Positions 1 through 11,105 of a stretch of DNA of 64,000 nucleotides are shown piece after piece; the first letter of the stretch is position 1, and each line of letters starts with the position of its first letter. The stretch is from Cichorium intybus (Eukaryota > Streptophyta > Magnoliopsida > Asterales > Asteraceae): the NCBI GenBank assembly GCA_023525715.1, contig CM042016.1, positions 66,464,882 through 66,528,881 on the forward strand, in the 5' to 3' direction. Position numbers and translations under genes: made by a program. The notes beneath the pieces are model-generated. The model saw only the letters and a program-made list of their open reading frames with translations. It had not been told where the DNA came from and did not search any database.

Positions 1-1379
1 TTACCAGCCTTAATCCAATTCCAATTATAATTATAAAAATCAAGCAAAGAACGAATCAATGCTTATATAAAATAGGGCGGACTTGTAGGTTTGAGCCGCA
101 TCGGGTAAATCCCGTATCCTTTGGCCCCGATCCCCGCACCTCATAAAGAGTATAACGTTGGTGATCTTACATAACTACCCCTCATAGTAATAATCAATTA
201 CATACAGTGAACATGTACGATTTAGAATAATAATATAGCATGCTTTAAATAGTAATTCTAAACAATCACACACGAGCTAACTAGCAAACACAAACATCAA
301 TACAACGGTGTGAGAGAACTCACCTTGAGTGAGTGATATAACAAATAGAATTCAATATATGGCTACCAAGCTTGTGCAAACTTCAATACTTCACCTAATT
401 AAGACTAAAGGTTAGAAGGATGAAATTGTGAAGCTAAGGAATGAGAAAGGAGTAATCACAGCAAGGTCTCTAAAACAGACCTGCTGCTCAAGACTGAATT
501 ACTCCAAAATATAAAACAGAAGCATAGGCTTAAATAATTTTTACAAGAACTACAATGACTTAGGTTTCCAGAACCATAAAGAACTCCCCCTAACTCCAAA
601 AGATGAAAGAGATATAAAATTTACAAAAAGACATATCTCTGCTGTCTTCAAACGGACAGTCAGGTGATGTTGGCCAACTCTACCCAACTTGTGGGTCGAA
701 TTAGCTCAAACCAAAAATTAGAGGAACAAAAGACACATAAATACAAGTCTCAGAGTTGGAATCGATTAAAAAGGGTTTACCAAGCTCTGGATATAAAATT
801 CACATTGTGGACAATCACAGAACCAGTATAAGCTGGTGACTGTCCACTGATCTGGAGTGTGGATCCATTCTAACCAACTTATAATGATTATTAACATCCC
901 ATCTTCTCCAGATCTTTAATTCAATATGTAATGTACATGTGGGAACTTGGAATCACTCTGGATCATTTCCCAAGCCCTAGAAATGATAAAAACAAAATGA
1001 CATATCACAGCATACCCGGATTAGACCTAACAGCAAAGAAGCTGTTGTTGGCCATAGATAAAGTCCATTTTAGCGAGAGTGGTATTCTTAAGAAAGTTAC
1101 TCAACGCAATTTGTGAACTTTGGGCACTGGTTGTGGGTCCATATGAGTCCTAGAACGCGAGATATGATTTTTACAAGAAGGGAGACTCAGGAGTGAAATC
1201 TGACAGAAATCCTAGGTTATGTTGCGAAATTCATAACTCAATATCTATACCTTGAAATCAAAATCCCTCTGGTCAGAACTTTCATATATGTCTTGGGAAC
1301 CTTCGGTTAAAGTTTCGTGGCGATCCAACCTATCAATCTTCGGGAATCGTCCAAACACTGCGGCTGTCTTCTCAAATCC

Positions 1380-1482
1380 GGGAATAAAGAGAGATACAGA
1401 GGGAGAGAGAGAGTGTGCTTTGAGGGGGAAGGGAGAGAGAGAGAGATAGCCGTGAGGGAGAGGGAGGGAGTGAAATGAAGGA
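1380..1482. repeat. GA-rich low-complexity tract in RLG-1 LTR
   Basis: A run dominated by GAGAGA and GAGGGA units. The matching tract in the other LTR copy is at about 8215-8307 and differs in length, as expected for slippage-prone sequence. It may lie in the transcribed leader, but nothing in the sequence proves that. Confidence 0.7.
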
Positions 1483-1724
1483 AATTAGGGTTTGAAGCCC
1501 TAATATACTAGGTTAAATGGGCTAAGTACTTTGGGCTAAAAAATACTTAAACTCTAATTGGGTTTGGCTATAAAACCCATGGACTTAATTATATGATTAA
1601 AAGATGGCAATAGTTATAAGCACAATCTTTTAATTAATCAGATCTTAATTAAGTAAATTAATATAAGATCACATAATTAAATTAATAAAATAAATAAACG
1701 TACCGGGAAAAACCGGGCGTTACA

Positions 1725-1738
1725 ACTCTCCCCCACTA
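1725..1738 (-). other. Inner polypurine tract inside RLG-1 3' LTR
   Basis: On the minus strand it reads CCTAGTGGGGGAGAGT, followed at once by TGTAACGCCCGG, the typical start of a gypsy LTR. A PPT/LTR junction is therefore buried inside what is now an LTR. Confidence 0.7.
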
Positions 1739-2065
1739 GGAACAGACTTCGTCCTCGAAGTCATCGCCCACAAATAAATCCGGGTAATGAGTCCTCATCT
1801 CGTCTTCCGGTTCCCACGTCCATTCCGAACCCCGTCTATGTCGCCACTGAACCTTAACCAAATTTATAGTTTTGTTCCGAAGGGTCTTCGTTTCCCGATC
1901 TAAAATAGCAACTGGTTGCTCAACATAGTTGAGATGCTCATCAATCTGGATATCCCCCAATGGTACCACCATGGTATCATCAACAACACATTTCCGTAAC
2001 TGAGAAACATGGAAAGTGTCATGGATCAGGCTAAGCTCTTCAGGTAACTCCAAACGATAGGCCAC
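1736..2065 (-). pseudogene. Captured gypsy integrase C-terminus with chromodomain-like tail
   Basis: The 109-codon open frame reads MAYRLELPEELSLIHDTFHVS, the standard end of plant chromovirus integrase. It then has a linker (RETKTLRNKTINLVKVQWRH) and a chromodomain-like end (GSEWTWEPEDEMRTHYPDLF). It belongs just upstream of a PPT, and a PPT does follow, but both sit inside an LTR. The upstream pol is missing, so this is a fragment and not a working gene. The same fragment is in the other LTR copy at about 8837-9207, where it is more damaged. Confidence 0.85.
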
Positions 2066-2344
2066 CTCCCCAATGCGAATAATAATTTTTATAGCTCATT
2101 GAATAAACAAAACTCACATATTAAGTCTTAACTTGACCAAACAACCTCTCTCATTCCAATTTTCCACAATTTAAATCCATTTCTTACATTTTCCACCCCA
2201 ACCCCTTTAATCTTTCACTTCTAGTCCTTTAATAAATAATTAAATAATAATAATATTATTATTTACCCAAATTTTCTATAAAATAATTATACCCAATAAT
2301 TACAATATAGAATATTATAACATGTCGAAAATCGGGATGTTACA

Positions 2345-2358
2345 ACTCTCCCCCGCTT
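2345..2358 (-). other. RLG-1 polypurine tract
   Basis: The minus strand reads AAGCGGGGGAGAGT, ending one base before the LTR start TGTAACATCC. This is the plus-strand primer site of the element and fixes the inner edge of the 3' LTR. Confidence 0.8.
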
Positions 2359-4585
2359 GAAATAGACTTCGTCCTCGAAGTCATCGTTAGTGAACAACTC
2401 GGAATAATGCGCTCGCATCTCCATATCTAGCTACCAAGTATACTCCTATCTCTGTCAATGCTGCCACTGGACTTTCAACGTCCCAACTACCTTGTTACAC
2501 AAGGTCTCTGTCTTGTTCTCGTTGATAGGAATCCTCGTTTCATTTAACTAAACCGTATGTTTACCCAAAGATACTCGAAAAGGCCATCGATGTCCCATCT
2601 CCCAAATACGTCTATAACTGAAACATAAGGAAAAACATGATGGATAACACCAAACTCGTCTAGTATCTCTAACGATACTCTACTTTACCCACTCGCGTAA
2701 TAACGGTCCAAAGTTTGTTACTATGGGCATCAACTTTCCCTCTTATGAATCCAAATCACTCATATTTCTGGCAAAACACACAATAGCCTTAAATCTTTCA
2801 TATGCAACTCAAGGTTCAAACGCTTCATAACTATGTAAATACCACGATAACCCCATGTGGTAACATAACAAGTCCACACCGTTTTTATCATTAGTGTCGT
2901 CTTGAGCACAATATTTGTGCTCCCTAATACCCGATAAGTAATCCAGCCCCAAGAAATGGGCATTCTATATTACATATTCGTAAAGGCTGGTGCTGAAACC
3001 GCATCTATATACAAATATTCGGTACTGATCTCGTATAGTCATACCATCCCCCACACTAGAACTGCCAATATACAACAATTCAGTACTATAATCGTACCTA
3101 TACGCTCTAATTGGTACTAAAGTTGTACCTTTTCACACCATCTGGTACTAAAAACGTACACACACACTATCAATGTAAATCCTACCAACACACCAATATA
3201 CCTTAAATTTGTGGATGTGTAGCAAAATAAACTTGGTCACCTATTGAAAAGGGAGCTAACACTCGAATGTAACGTGACACAAACCATGGATGCTTCAGCA
3301 ATAGTCGAAATCTTACTTATAACACACTCACACTTGGCATTATCAAACATATCCTCTACTTCTCGCAACTTACTATGATATGCAGTATCAAAATCAATAG
3401 AACCTCCCAAAAGCACAACTCTCTCAAAGACTCACCAGTCGAACATTGGCTAAGATTATCACCAACTATGTTTGCTTTACCTGGATGGAAAAATATCTCA
3501 TAGTCATAGTCTCTAACCATAACACGCCACCTCTTCTTCACGCATGATCATAATCTACTAATCTATCATAAATCTACAACTCTTGAGGTCAGTATATAAC
3601 ATACACTTAACACCTTAAAATAGTACTTTGTGATTTGACAACAACTCCCAGCCGCGCCTTCTAACTCTACTCTTAAACCTTGCTAAGACTGATAAATACC
3701 GCTAAAGGGTATCTTGCTCTGTCGTGTTTCTTTATTGCAAGTGACACACTCCATTAGTGTAATAACTAATGTCTTCAAGTCCACACGAAAATTTTCAATT
3801 GACTTCTGCATCGAGCGGTACAATCTCGTCATGTACACTTGCTTCTTGCATGCTGCTGGTGTATTAGTGAGCCTAAAAGGTATCACCACAAACTCACCGT
3901 TATTGTAACACGTGCCAACGTTCTATCCTTCGAGTATATACTCCTAGTTCGTTACTTGTGGTAACTTGACTTCAGATCAAACCTTGAGAACCATGGTGTT
4001 CCCAGAAGGTTTCCAACAAAGCATCCATCCTTGGGTCATCTTGAAACACATCAACAAACTCTTTGTTAATGAACATGTCTTCAACCATCTTCATCTCTCA
4101 CGCCATCACGTATACTGCCATGTATGCTTAACACTCGACACCGCTACACTATAGCATATCTTTTAGATTACTCACAGCTGAACCCAACACCGCACTTCGC
4201 ATAACAACTTCACTCTGTAGCAAGAGTTCTCTCCTGATTGGTTTTGAACTCATATCAGTTTGCAACAACAAAGAACTTCACTTCGAACATGACTCACTAC
4301 TCTATCTTCATGATCACACATAGTGCACACATCACTCTCGTGATCACATCATTCGGTAGCTTCTCACCACTAACCACTAATACGATCTCGGTACACACGA
4401 GCATCCATTACGTCTTATCGTATGCGACTTTCACCACAATAGGGTAACCTACGTGTCCAAAGGTACTCCCAAGTAACTCGTTAAAAGTACAAAGAACGAA
4501 CGATTAAGTATTACTACTAGAAAAAGAATTCTAAGGAAACAAAAGTAATGCTCCGCGTAGCATCATCAAACTCTTGATCACCGAT
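2359..4585 (-). pseudogene. RLG-1 RT, RNase H and integrase remnants
   Basis: Degraded chromovirus pol on the minus strand. Recognisable pieces are: an RT palm piece at 3683-3889 (PFRLTNTPAA, compare PFGLTNAPAA); an RNase H end at 3356-3541 (DYDYEIFFHPGKANIVGDNL); and a chromodomain-like tail at about 2360-2560 (complement of GACTTCGTCCTCGAAGTC). Frameshifts and stops separate them, and the RT catalytic block and integrase core are not readable. It cannot encode an enzyme. Confidence 0.75.
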
Positions 4586-5250
4586 TCATAACACATCCAC
4601 GTAACAGTTTAACCACGTATCGAACCTACGGGTTATCTGAAAACCACTCGTCCAGAACACGTCCTCTAATTCCCTATCAAGTTTATTGTAATTTTGTGTT
4701 AAAATATAAGAAAATTTAGCTACCAGAGTCGCAACCGGTACCAAATCAAGGCGAAACTCCACTTGTCGGATAGGTGACAAACTAGGGAGTTCTTTCGGAA
4801 AGACATCGCTAAAGTCGGAAACAACAGGGACATCGACAAGTGCTACTGCAGATGAGCAAGAAGCCAAGGCCAGACGGGGAATATCCCCTGGATAATAAGT
4901 TCTCCACCTCTAGGGTTTTGAACATGAACCTGTATCTTCCGGCAATGGATATTCGCATCAAACGCGTCAAGCCAATCCATGCCTACAATAACGCAAAGCT
5001 CCCGTATCGCAATAGGAATAAGATCAATGGGGAATTCCACCCCAGAAAACTTGAGAGTCCAACCCCGATAAACATCGGTGAAATAAATAGTGCGGTTGTC
5101 GGCAACCTCGACGACCATTGGGCGAGCCAACTTCCCGATACTACGCCCCAAACGATTAATAAATGTGCGGGATACGAAAGAATGAATGGCACCGCTATCG
5201 AACATAAGAGCAGCGGGCTCAGAATCTAGCAATACGTGCCTGATTCTCAA
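4586..5250 (-). pseudogene. RLG-1 aspartic protease and protease-RT linker (copy 1)
   Basis: The frame from 5250 down to 4843 carries a gypsy protease: MFDSGAIHSFVS has the D-S-G active-site triad, and VGMDWLDAFDANI is the usual second landmark. An overlapping frame at 4867-4586 continues with FSDVFPKELPSLSPIRQVEF, the linker before RT. A frameshift separates the two, and RT is lost soon after. A second, diverged protease lies just upstream at 5320-5930, so the region has been rearranged. Confidence 0.8.
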
Positions 5251-5319
5251 TCATATATAATTTTTATAACAATCATGAATGCCATTCGAGATAGAACAAA
5301 ATTATAGTGTAAGAGGGGA

Positions 5320-5930
5320 AAGAAAAGTACTCGATCTAATAGAACCCTTATCATTCAGTTCCTGAAGATGACTATGAAGTTCTTTCATCTCTGGTGGTGT
5401 CAGATGATAAGGAGCCTTAGCTACCGGAGCTGCGTACGTCACAAAGTTGATACGAAACCCTACTTGCCGAACTGGCGGCATTCCAGTTAATTCCTCTATG
5501 AATACGTCACTAACTCAGGAACAATCGCAACGTCACTAACCACCACGGTCGCTGAACAATAAGCTACGGATAGGCGAGATGTATCCCCCCTTAATGACCA
5601 GTTCTCCCCCACTTGGGTTTGAACCCGCACCTGCTTACGATGACCTGAAATCTTAGCTTCAAAAGTATCCACCCAGTCCATGTCCACGGTGACACATACT
5701 TCCCTCATAGCAATGGGGATCAAATCAATAGAAAACTCTAAGCCAGAGATCTCTGGAGTACAACCGCTATATACCTCGGTATAAAGAGTCCGGTTGTCTG
5801 CAACCCGGACAACCATTGGACGAGATAGTCTACCAACATCTCGTCCCAGACGATTAGAAAAAGAGCGAGAAACGAACAAATGAGTAGCACCGCTATCGAA
5901 CATAACAACAGCAGGTTTAGAACTAACCAA
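5320..5930 (-). pseudogene. Second gypsy protease plus start of RT (copy 2)
   Basis: This frame reads MFDSGATHLFVSRSF with an intact D-S-G triad, then VDMDWVDTFEAKI where related proteins have VGMDWL. Bases 5520-5320 then give a frameshifted RT start (MPPVRQVGFRI, LTPPEMKELHSHLQEL). It ends abruptly and copy 1 starts again with protease. The two copies differ at many residues, so this is not a recent tandem duplication. It more likely reflects recombination between two gypsy elements. Confidence 0.75.
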
Positions 5931-5939
5931 GTACGTGTC

Positions 5940-6532
5940 TGCTTCAACAATTTATAACAACTTATGAACATGAAAACCTAAGGGGTATATATTAGAAACA
6001 TGTCTAGCAGAAATAGAGGAAGACTTAGATGGTATCCGCATCCGTGGAAAAAGAAAGATATTAGAGACAATTTAGCCTAGATATTTCTAGGGAGACGAAC
6101 ACTCAGCTCACCGGAAATTTTTCAACCTTGCCCCGACCCGAAAATCGGCACCGGTGTTTCAAATAGTAGGGGGCCTTTTACTACCTTCCACACAAGTTCC
6201 AATCTCGCATTCGCGTCTAGTTTCAAAAGTTCCAGTTCGCTCTAGCCGTTTACTTATACAACTCTCTCACATGATAATACTAACAAAGTATATAATCTTA
6301 ACATTTTAAGGCCAGATGAAACAATCCAAAATTAACAATTCAACAAAGTAAGAAACATATGAAACAAAGCTTACAAGGCTGGTTGACTGGCACACCGCGA
6401 GATCTTCCACTACTAGTCTTCAAAGGTTTTATAGAAATCTTTTAAAGAAAATATTTTAAAGAAAATAAAATTTTAAGAGTCTTAAATTTGAGTCTAGAAC
6501 ATCCTTAAGAATGCCTAGTTCCCTCAAACGTG
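5940..6532 (-). other. RLG-1 5' internal region without gag
   Basis: Gag and its zinc knuckles would be expected here between the primer site and the protease, but no CCHC motif or capsid-like frame is visible. The stretch looks like leader plus deleted gag. RLG-1 was therefore probably unable to move by itself. Confidence 0.5.
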
Positions 6533-6547
6533 TGCTCTGATACCAAC
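6533..6547 (-). other. RLG-1 tRNA primer-binding site
   Basis: The minus strand reads TTGGTATCAGAGCA, complementary to the 3' end of initiator-methionine tRNA. It lies directly inside the LTR end at 6549. Confidence 0.85.
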
Positions 6548-8344
6548 TTGTAACACCCAAAAATTTTCGCAAAATATTTGAACTTTTAAAACAACTTTTA
6601 TAAAAAGATAATATAAGTTTCCAATAGTTAAAAACCTCAAAACCAACTTATGAATAAATAAACATAGTAAAGTACGGAAGCATAAAATAACAATGTACCA
6701 AAATAGAAATTATTCTAGTAGTGGCATCCCGGGGCTCCAAGTCACGCCTTAGCCTCCTTGATCTTAACACCTGAAAAATGTTTAGGGGAAACCGTAAGCA
6801 AAAGCTTAGTGAATTCAAACATAAACATCATATTAATACCCACGTTTACCAGCCTTAATCCAATTCCAATTATAATTATAAAAATCAAGCAAAGAACGAA
6901 TCAATGCTTATATAAAATAGGGCGGACTTGTAGGTTTGAGCCGCACCAGGTAAATCCCGTATCCTTTGGCCCCGATCCCCGCACCTCATAAAGAGTATAA
7001 CGTTGGTGATCTTCCCTAACTACCCCTCATAGTAATAATCAATTACATACAGTGCACATGTACGATTTATAATAATAATATAGCATGCTTTAAATAGTAA
7101 ATCTAAACAATCACACACGAGCTAACTAGCAAACACAAACATCAATACAACGGTGTGAGAGAACTCACCTTGAGTGAGTGATATAACAGATATAAGTCAA
7201 TATATGGCTACCAAGCTTGTGCAAACTTCAATACTTCACCTAATTAAGACTAAAGGTTAGAAGGATGAAATTGTGAAGCTAAGGAATGAGAAAGGAGTAA
7301 TCACAGCAAGGTCTCTAAAACAGACCTGCTGCTCAAGACTGAATTACTCCAAAATATAAAACAGAAGCATAGGCTTAAATAATTTTTACAAGAACTAAAA
7401 TGACTTAGGTTTCCAGAACCATAAAGAACTCCCCCTAACTCCAAAGGATGAAAGAGATATAAAATTTACAAAAAGACATATCTCTGCTGTCTTCAAACGG
7501 ACAGTCAGGTGATGTTGGCCTACTCTACCCAACTTGTGGGTCGAATTAGCTCAAACCAAAACTTAGAGGAACAAAAGACACATAAATACAAGTCTCAGAG
7601 TTGGAATCGATTAAAAAGGATTTCCCAAGCTCTGGATATAAAATTCACATTGTGGACAATCACAGAACCCGTATAAGCTGGTGACTGTCCACTGATCTGG
7701 AGTGTGGATCCATTCTAACCAACTTATAATGATTATTAACATCCCATCTTCTCCAGATCTTTAATTCAATATGTAATGTACATGTGGGAACTTGGAATCA
7801 CTCTGGATCATTTCCCAAGCCTTAGAAATGATAAAAACAAAATGACATATCACAGCAGACCCAGATTAGACCTAACAGCAAAGAAGCTGTTGTTGCCCAT
7901 AGATAAAGTCCATTTCAGCGAGAGTGGTATTCTTAAGAAAGTTACAATTTGTGAACTTTGGGCACTGGTTGTGGGTCCATATGAGTCCTAGAACTCGAGA
8001 TATGATTTTTATAAGAAGGGAGACTCAACAGTGAAATCTGACAGAAACCCTAGGTTATGTTGCGAAATTCATAACTCAATATCTATACCTTGAAATCAAA
8101 ATCCCTCTGGTCAGAACCTTCATATATGTCTTGGAACCTTCGGTTAAAGTTTCGTGGCGATCCAACCTATCAATCTTCGGGAATCGTCCAAACACTGCGG
8201 CTGTCTTCTCAAATCCGAGAATAAAGAGAGATACAGAGGGAGAGAGAGTGTGTGCTTTGAGGGGGAAGGGAGAGAGAGAGAGTCGTGAGGGAGAGGGAGG
8301 GAGTGAAATGAAGGAAATTAGGGTTTTGAGCCCTAATATACTAG

Positions 8345-8842
8345 GTTAAATGGGCTAAGTACTTAAGCCTTTGGGCTAAAAAATACTTAAGCTCTAATTG
8401 GGTTTGGCTATAAAACCCATGGACTTAATTATATGATTAAAAGATGGAAATAATTATAAGCCCAATCTTTTAATTAATCAGATCTTAATTAAGTAAATTA
8501 ATATAAGATCACATAATTAAATTAATAAAATAAATAAACGTACCGGGAAAAACCGGGCGTTACAACTCTCCCCCACTAGGAACAGTTAAATGGGCTAAGT
8601 AGTTAAATGGGCTAAGTACTTAAGCCTTTGGGCTAAAAAATACATAAGCTCTAATTGGGTTTGGCTATAAAACCCATGGACTTAATTATATGATTAAAAG
8701 ATGGAAATAATTATAAGCCCAATCTTTTAATTAATCAGATCTTAATTAAGTAAATTAATATAAGATCACATAATTAAATTAATAAAATAAATAAACGTAC
8801 CAGGAAAAACCGGGCGTTACAACTCTCCCCCACTAGGAACAG
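8345..8842. repeat. 257 bp tandem duplication across an LTR/PPT edge
   Basis: A block starting TTAAATGGGCTAAGTAC is followed 257 bases later by a near-identical copy. Each copy runs through GGGCGTTACA and into the CTCTCCCCCACTAGG polypurine tract. The other LTR (1-2344) has only one copy, so the duplication arose in this LTR after insertion or on one strand during it. Confidence 0.85.
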
Positions 8843-9207
8843 ACTTTGTCCTCGAAGTCATCGCCCACAAATAAATCCGGGTAATGAGTCCTCATCTCGT
8901 CTTCCGGTTCCCACGTCCATTCTGAACCCCGTCTATGTCACCACTGAACCTTAACCAAATTTATAGTTTTGTTCCGAAGGGTCTTCGTTTCCCGATCTAA
9001 AATCGCAACTGGTTGCTTAACATAGTTGAGATGCTCATCAATCTGGATATCCCCCAATGGTACCACCATGGTATCATCAACAACACATTTTCGTAACTGA
9101 GAAACATGGAAAGTGTCATGGATCAGGCTAAGCTCATCAGGTAACTCCAAACGATAGGCCACCTCCCCAATGCGTATAATAATTTTTATAGCTCCTTGAA
9201 TAAACAA
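8837..9207 (-). pseudogene. Integrase C-terminus captured in RLG-1 5' LTR
   Basis: This is the same segment as 1736-2065. The frame from 9207 reads VAYRLELPDELSLIHDTFHV and then RNKTINLVKVQW, where a stop (TGA at 8938) replaces the codon that continues the chromodomain-like tail in the other copy. The damage shows that no selection acts on it. Confidence 0.8.
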
Positions 9208-9438
9208 AACTCACATATTAATTCTTAACTTGACCAAACAACCTCTCTCATTCCAATTTTCCACAATTTAAATCCATTTCTTACATTTTCCACCCCAACC
9301 CCTTTAATCTTTCACTTCTAGTCCTTTAATAAATAATTAAATAATAATATTATTATTTACCCAAATTTTCTATAAAATAATTATACGCAATAATTACAAT
9401 ATAGAATATTATAACATGTCGAAAATCGGGATGTTACA

Positions 9439-11090
9439 TGTTCGCTTCGTCTTCATGAGACAATTCTGACTCACCGTTGGATACAATACTTCTATTAGAC
9501 TCTGGGAAATATGATGTCTATTATAGTGCTAACATCACTAAACCTTTTCCGGCATGCGTGCCTTACTATTCGTATCCAACATTTTGCCTATTTCTTACGC
9601 CTTGTTTTATCTTTAATTACTCACCACTTTGTGTGTAACGGTCATCTCTAAAACTTATTGTCTTAAGCATGCTTGGGTGTACTAGAATTCATCGTCTGCG
9701 GTTGCATCGACAGATTTAGACCCACCATTTTGCTTTGCCCTTCTTTCATCTTAGATGATTAGTTCTCCCCCACTTGGGTTCGAACTCGATCCTTCACTTG
9801 ATCGCTCTTGATCATATTATGACGTTATCCGCTTGGTGATCAATGGTTAACTTGACACCTCATCAACTATGATCTCTACGTCTAGAGAGCCATCTAGAAC
9901 TACTTCTGGTATTGTATTGGTCCCCGCAGTATTAATGTGAAAACTTTCTCGAGTCTTTGGGTCTTTTTCTCATTTATTGTGTTACCTAATCATATTCAAA
10001 CTAGGAACTATAAATGTTCCCTACTCTCCTACACATGGTCTATTCTAGCTACTGTCATACTCGCCCGTTCGGTCGTCCAAATATCTAATTCTTCCTCGCT
10101 TCATCTGTCGGCTACAACCTCTATCCTTTGTACTTTAGATGATTGTGTCATCATTGGACTGCTCGCATTACTTTTCCATGTATCTACATCCTAGCCTATC
10201 AATGGAGTGTTGAGAATAGGGTAACTCCACGTCCGGTTACTTATACTACATTCGACTATGTGATTTTATCTATACTTTCATAACTACTTATTATTAATAA
10301 GTACTGAAGTAGTAAACATGCTAGTACTACATCCCAGGTTGGACACGTCAGTCATTATCAAACATCTCAGTTCTCCTAGCATGCTTTAGTTCTACGCATT
10401 ACCCCTGGCTTGATTAACAGAAAACCTTATGATTCTGCCAAGTCATAGTGGGTACCCTGTGTTAGTAGTGATATGCGCGCCATAACACTGCTTACACACT
10501 ATACGCACATAGTCTTAACTTCACCACCAGTTCTCGATTCACAAGTTTGGGCAGGTACCTACTACATACTTACACATATTACCAGCATTCTTAGGTTGTC
10601 CTAAGTGTGAATTTTAAATGTTTACAGTCAAACATACACATAAGCTACTAATGCACATCACATTCCAAGCATAGCTTTTCACATGACAATTTACACACTG
10701 CACTAGAACACATACGCTACAAGCATCTGAATCCTACATCACATAACATCGTCATGGCAATTCCAGTGTACACCTACTTCTGGAATTCATTCTAACAAGG
10801 CATTTTGACTTAGCGTCATCATATAGGATCAATATACAACTTACATAACATTTATATTTCATATCATTATTTGGAATTATTACATACTACTTTAACTTTT
10901 CATCTTTTATATAACATAATATCAAATACAAAGTGTACTCACCTCCGTTGAACTCCGGCTGATTGCTCATCTCATATCGTTTTCTTGTTAACATTTGACT
11001 TTTCTTAAAAAAAAATCTTGTCAAAACATCCTTTGAGCCTTGATTTGAGTTTAGACACACAAGAGTGTATGCCTAAATCCCTCAAACCAT
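9439..11090 (-). pseudogene. RLG-2 internal region, heavily degraded
   Basis: The stretch lies between the outer end of RLG-1 and a primer site at 11091. A short block at about 9757-9800 (AGTTCTCCCCCACTTGGGTT) matches protease-region sequence of RLG-1 at 5600, so this is diverged gypsy internal DNA. No domain frame of useful length remains. The left end was displaced by RLG-1 and is not in the window. Confidence 0.55.
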
Positions 11091-11104
11091 GCTCTGATAC
11101 CAAC
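11091..11104 (-). other. RLG-2 tRNA primer-binding site
   Basis: The minus strand reads GTTGGTATCAGAGCA, as in RLG-1, again pointing to initiator-methionine tRNA. It abuts the LTR end at 11106. Confidence 0.8.
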
Positions 11105-11105
11105 T

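Larger units (their letters stand above)
1..2344 (-). mobile_element. RLG-1 3' LTR (composite, cut by window edge)
   Basis: This stretch repeats 6844-9438 almost base for base, so it is the second LTR of the same minus-strand gypsy element. Read on the minus strand it starts TGTAACATCCCG at 2344, directly after a polypurine tract. About 295 bases of its far end lie outside the window. It holds an integrase tail and an inner PPT/LTR edge (described separately), which normal LTRs lack. It lacks the 257 bp tandem duplication seen in the other copy. Confidence 0.85.
6549..9438 (-). mobile_element. RLG-1 5' LTR (composite, 2.9 kb)
   Basis: On the minus strand it starts TGTAACATCCCG (9438) and ends GGGTGTTACA (6549), next to the primer site, so both outer edges are well supported. 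Inside it are, in minus-strand order: an LTR-like start, an integrase C-terminus (9207-8837), a PPT, and a second LTR start TGTAACGCCCGG (8821). Both LTR copies share this layout, so the capture happened before or during the last transposition. The right flank is RLG-2 internal sequence; the other flank is outside the window, so a target duplication cannot be checked. Confidence 0.8.
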
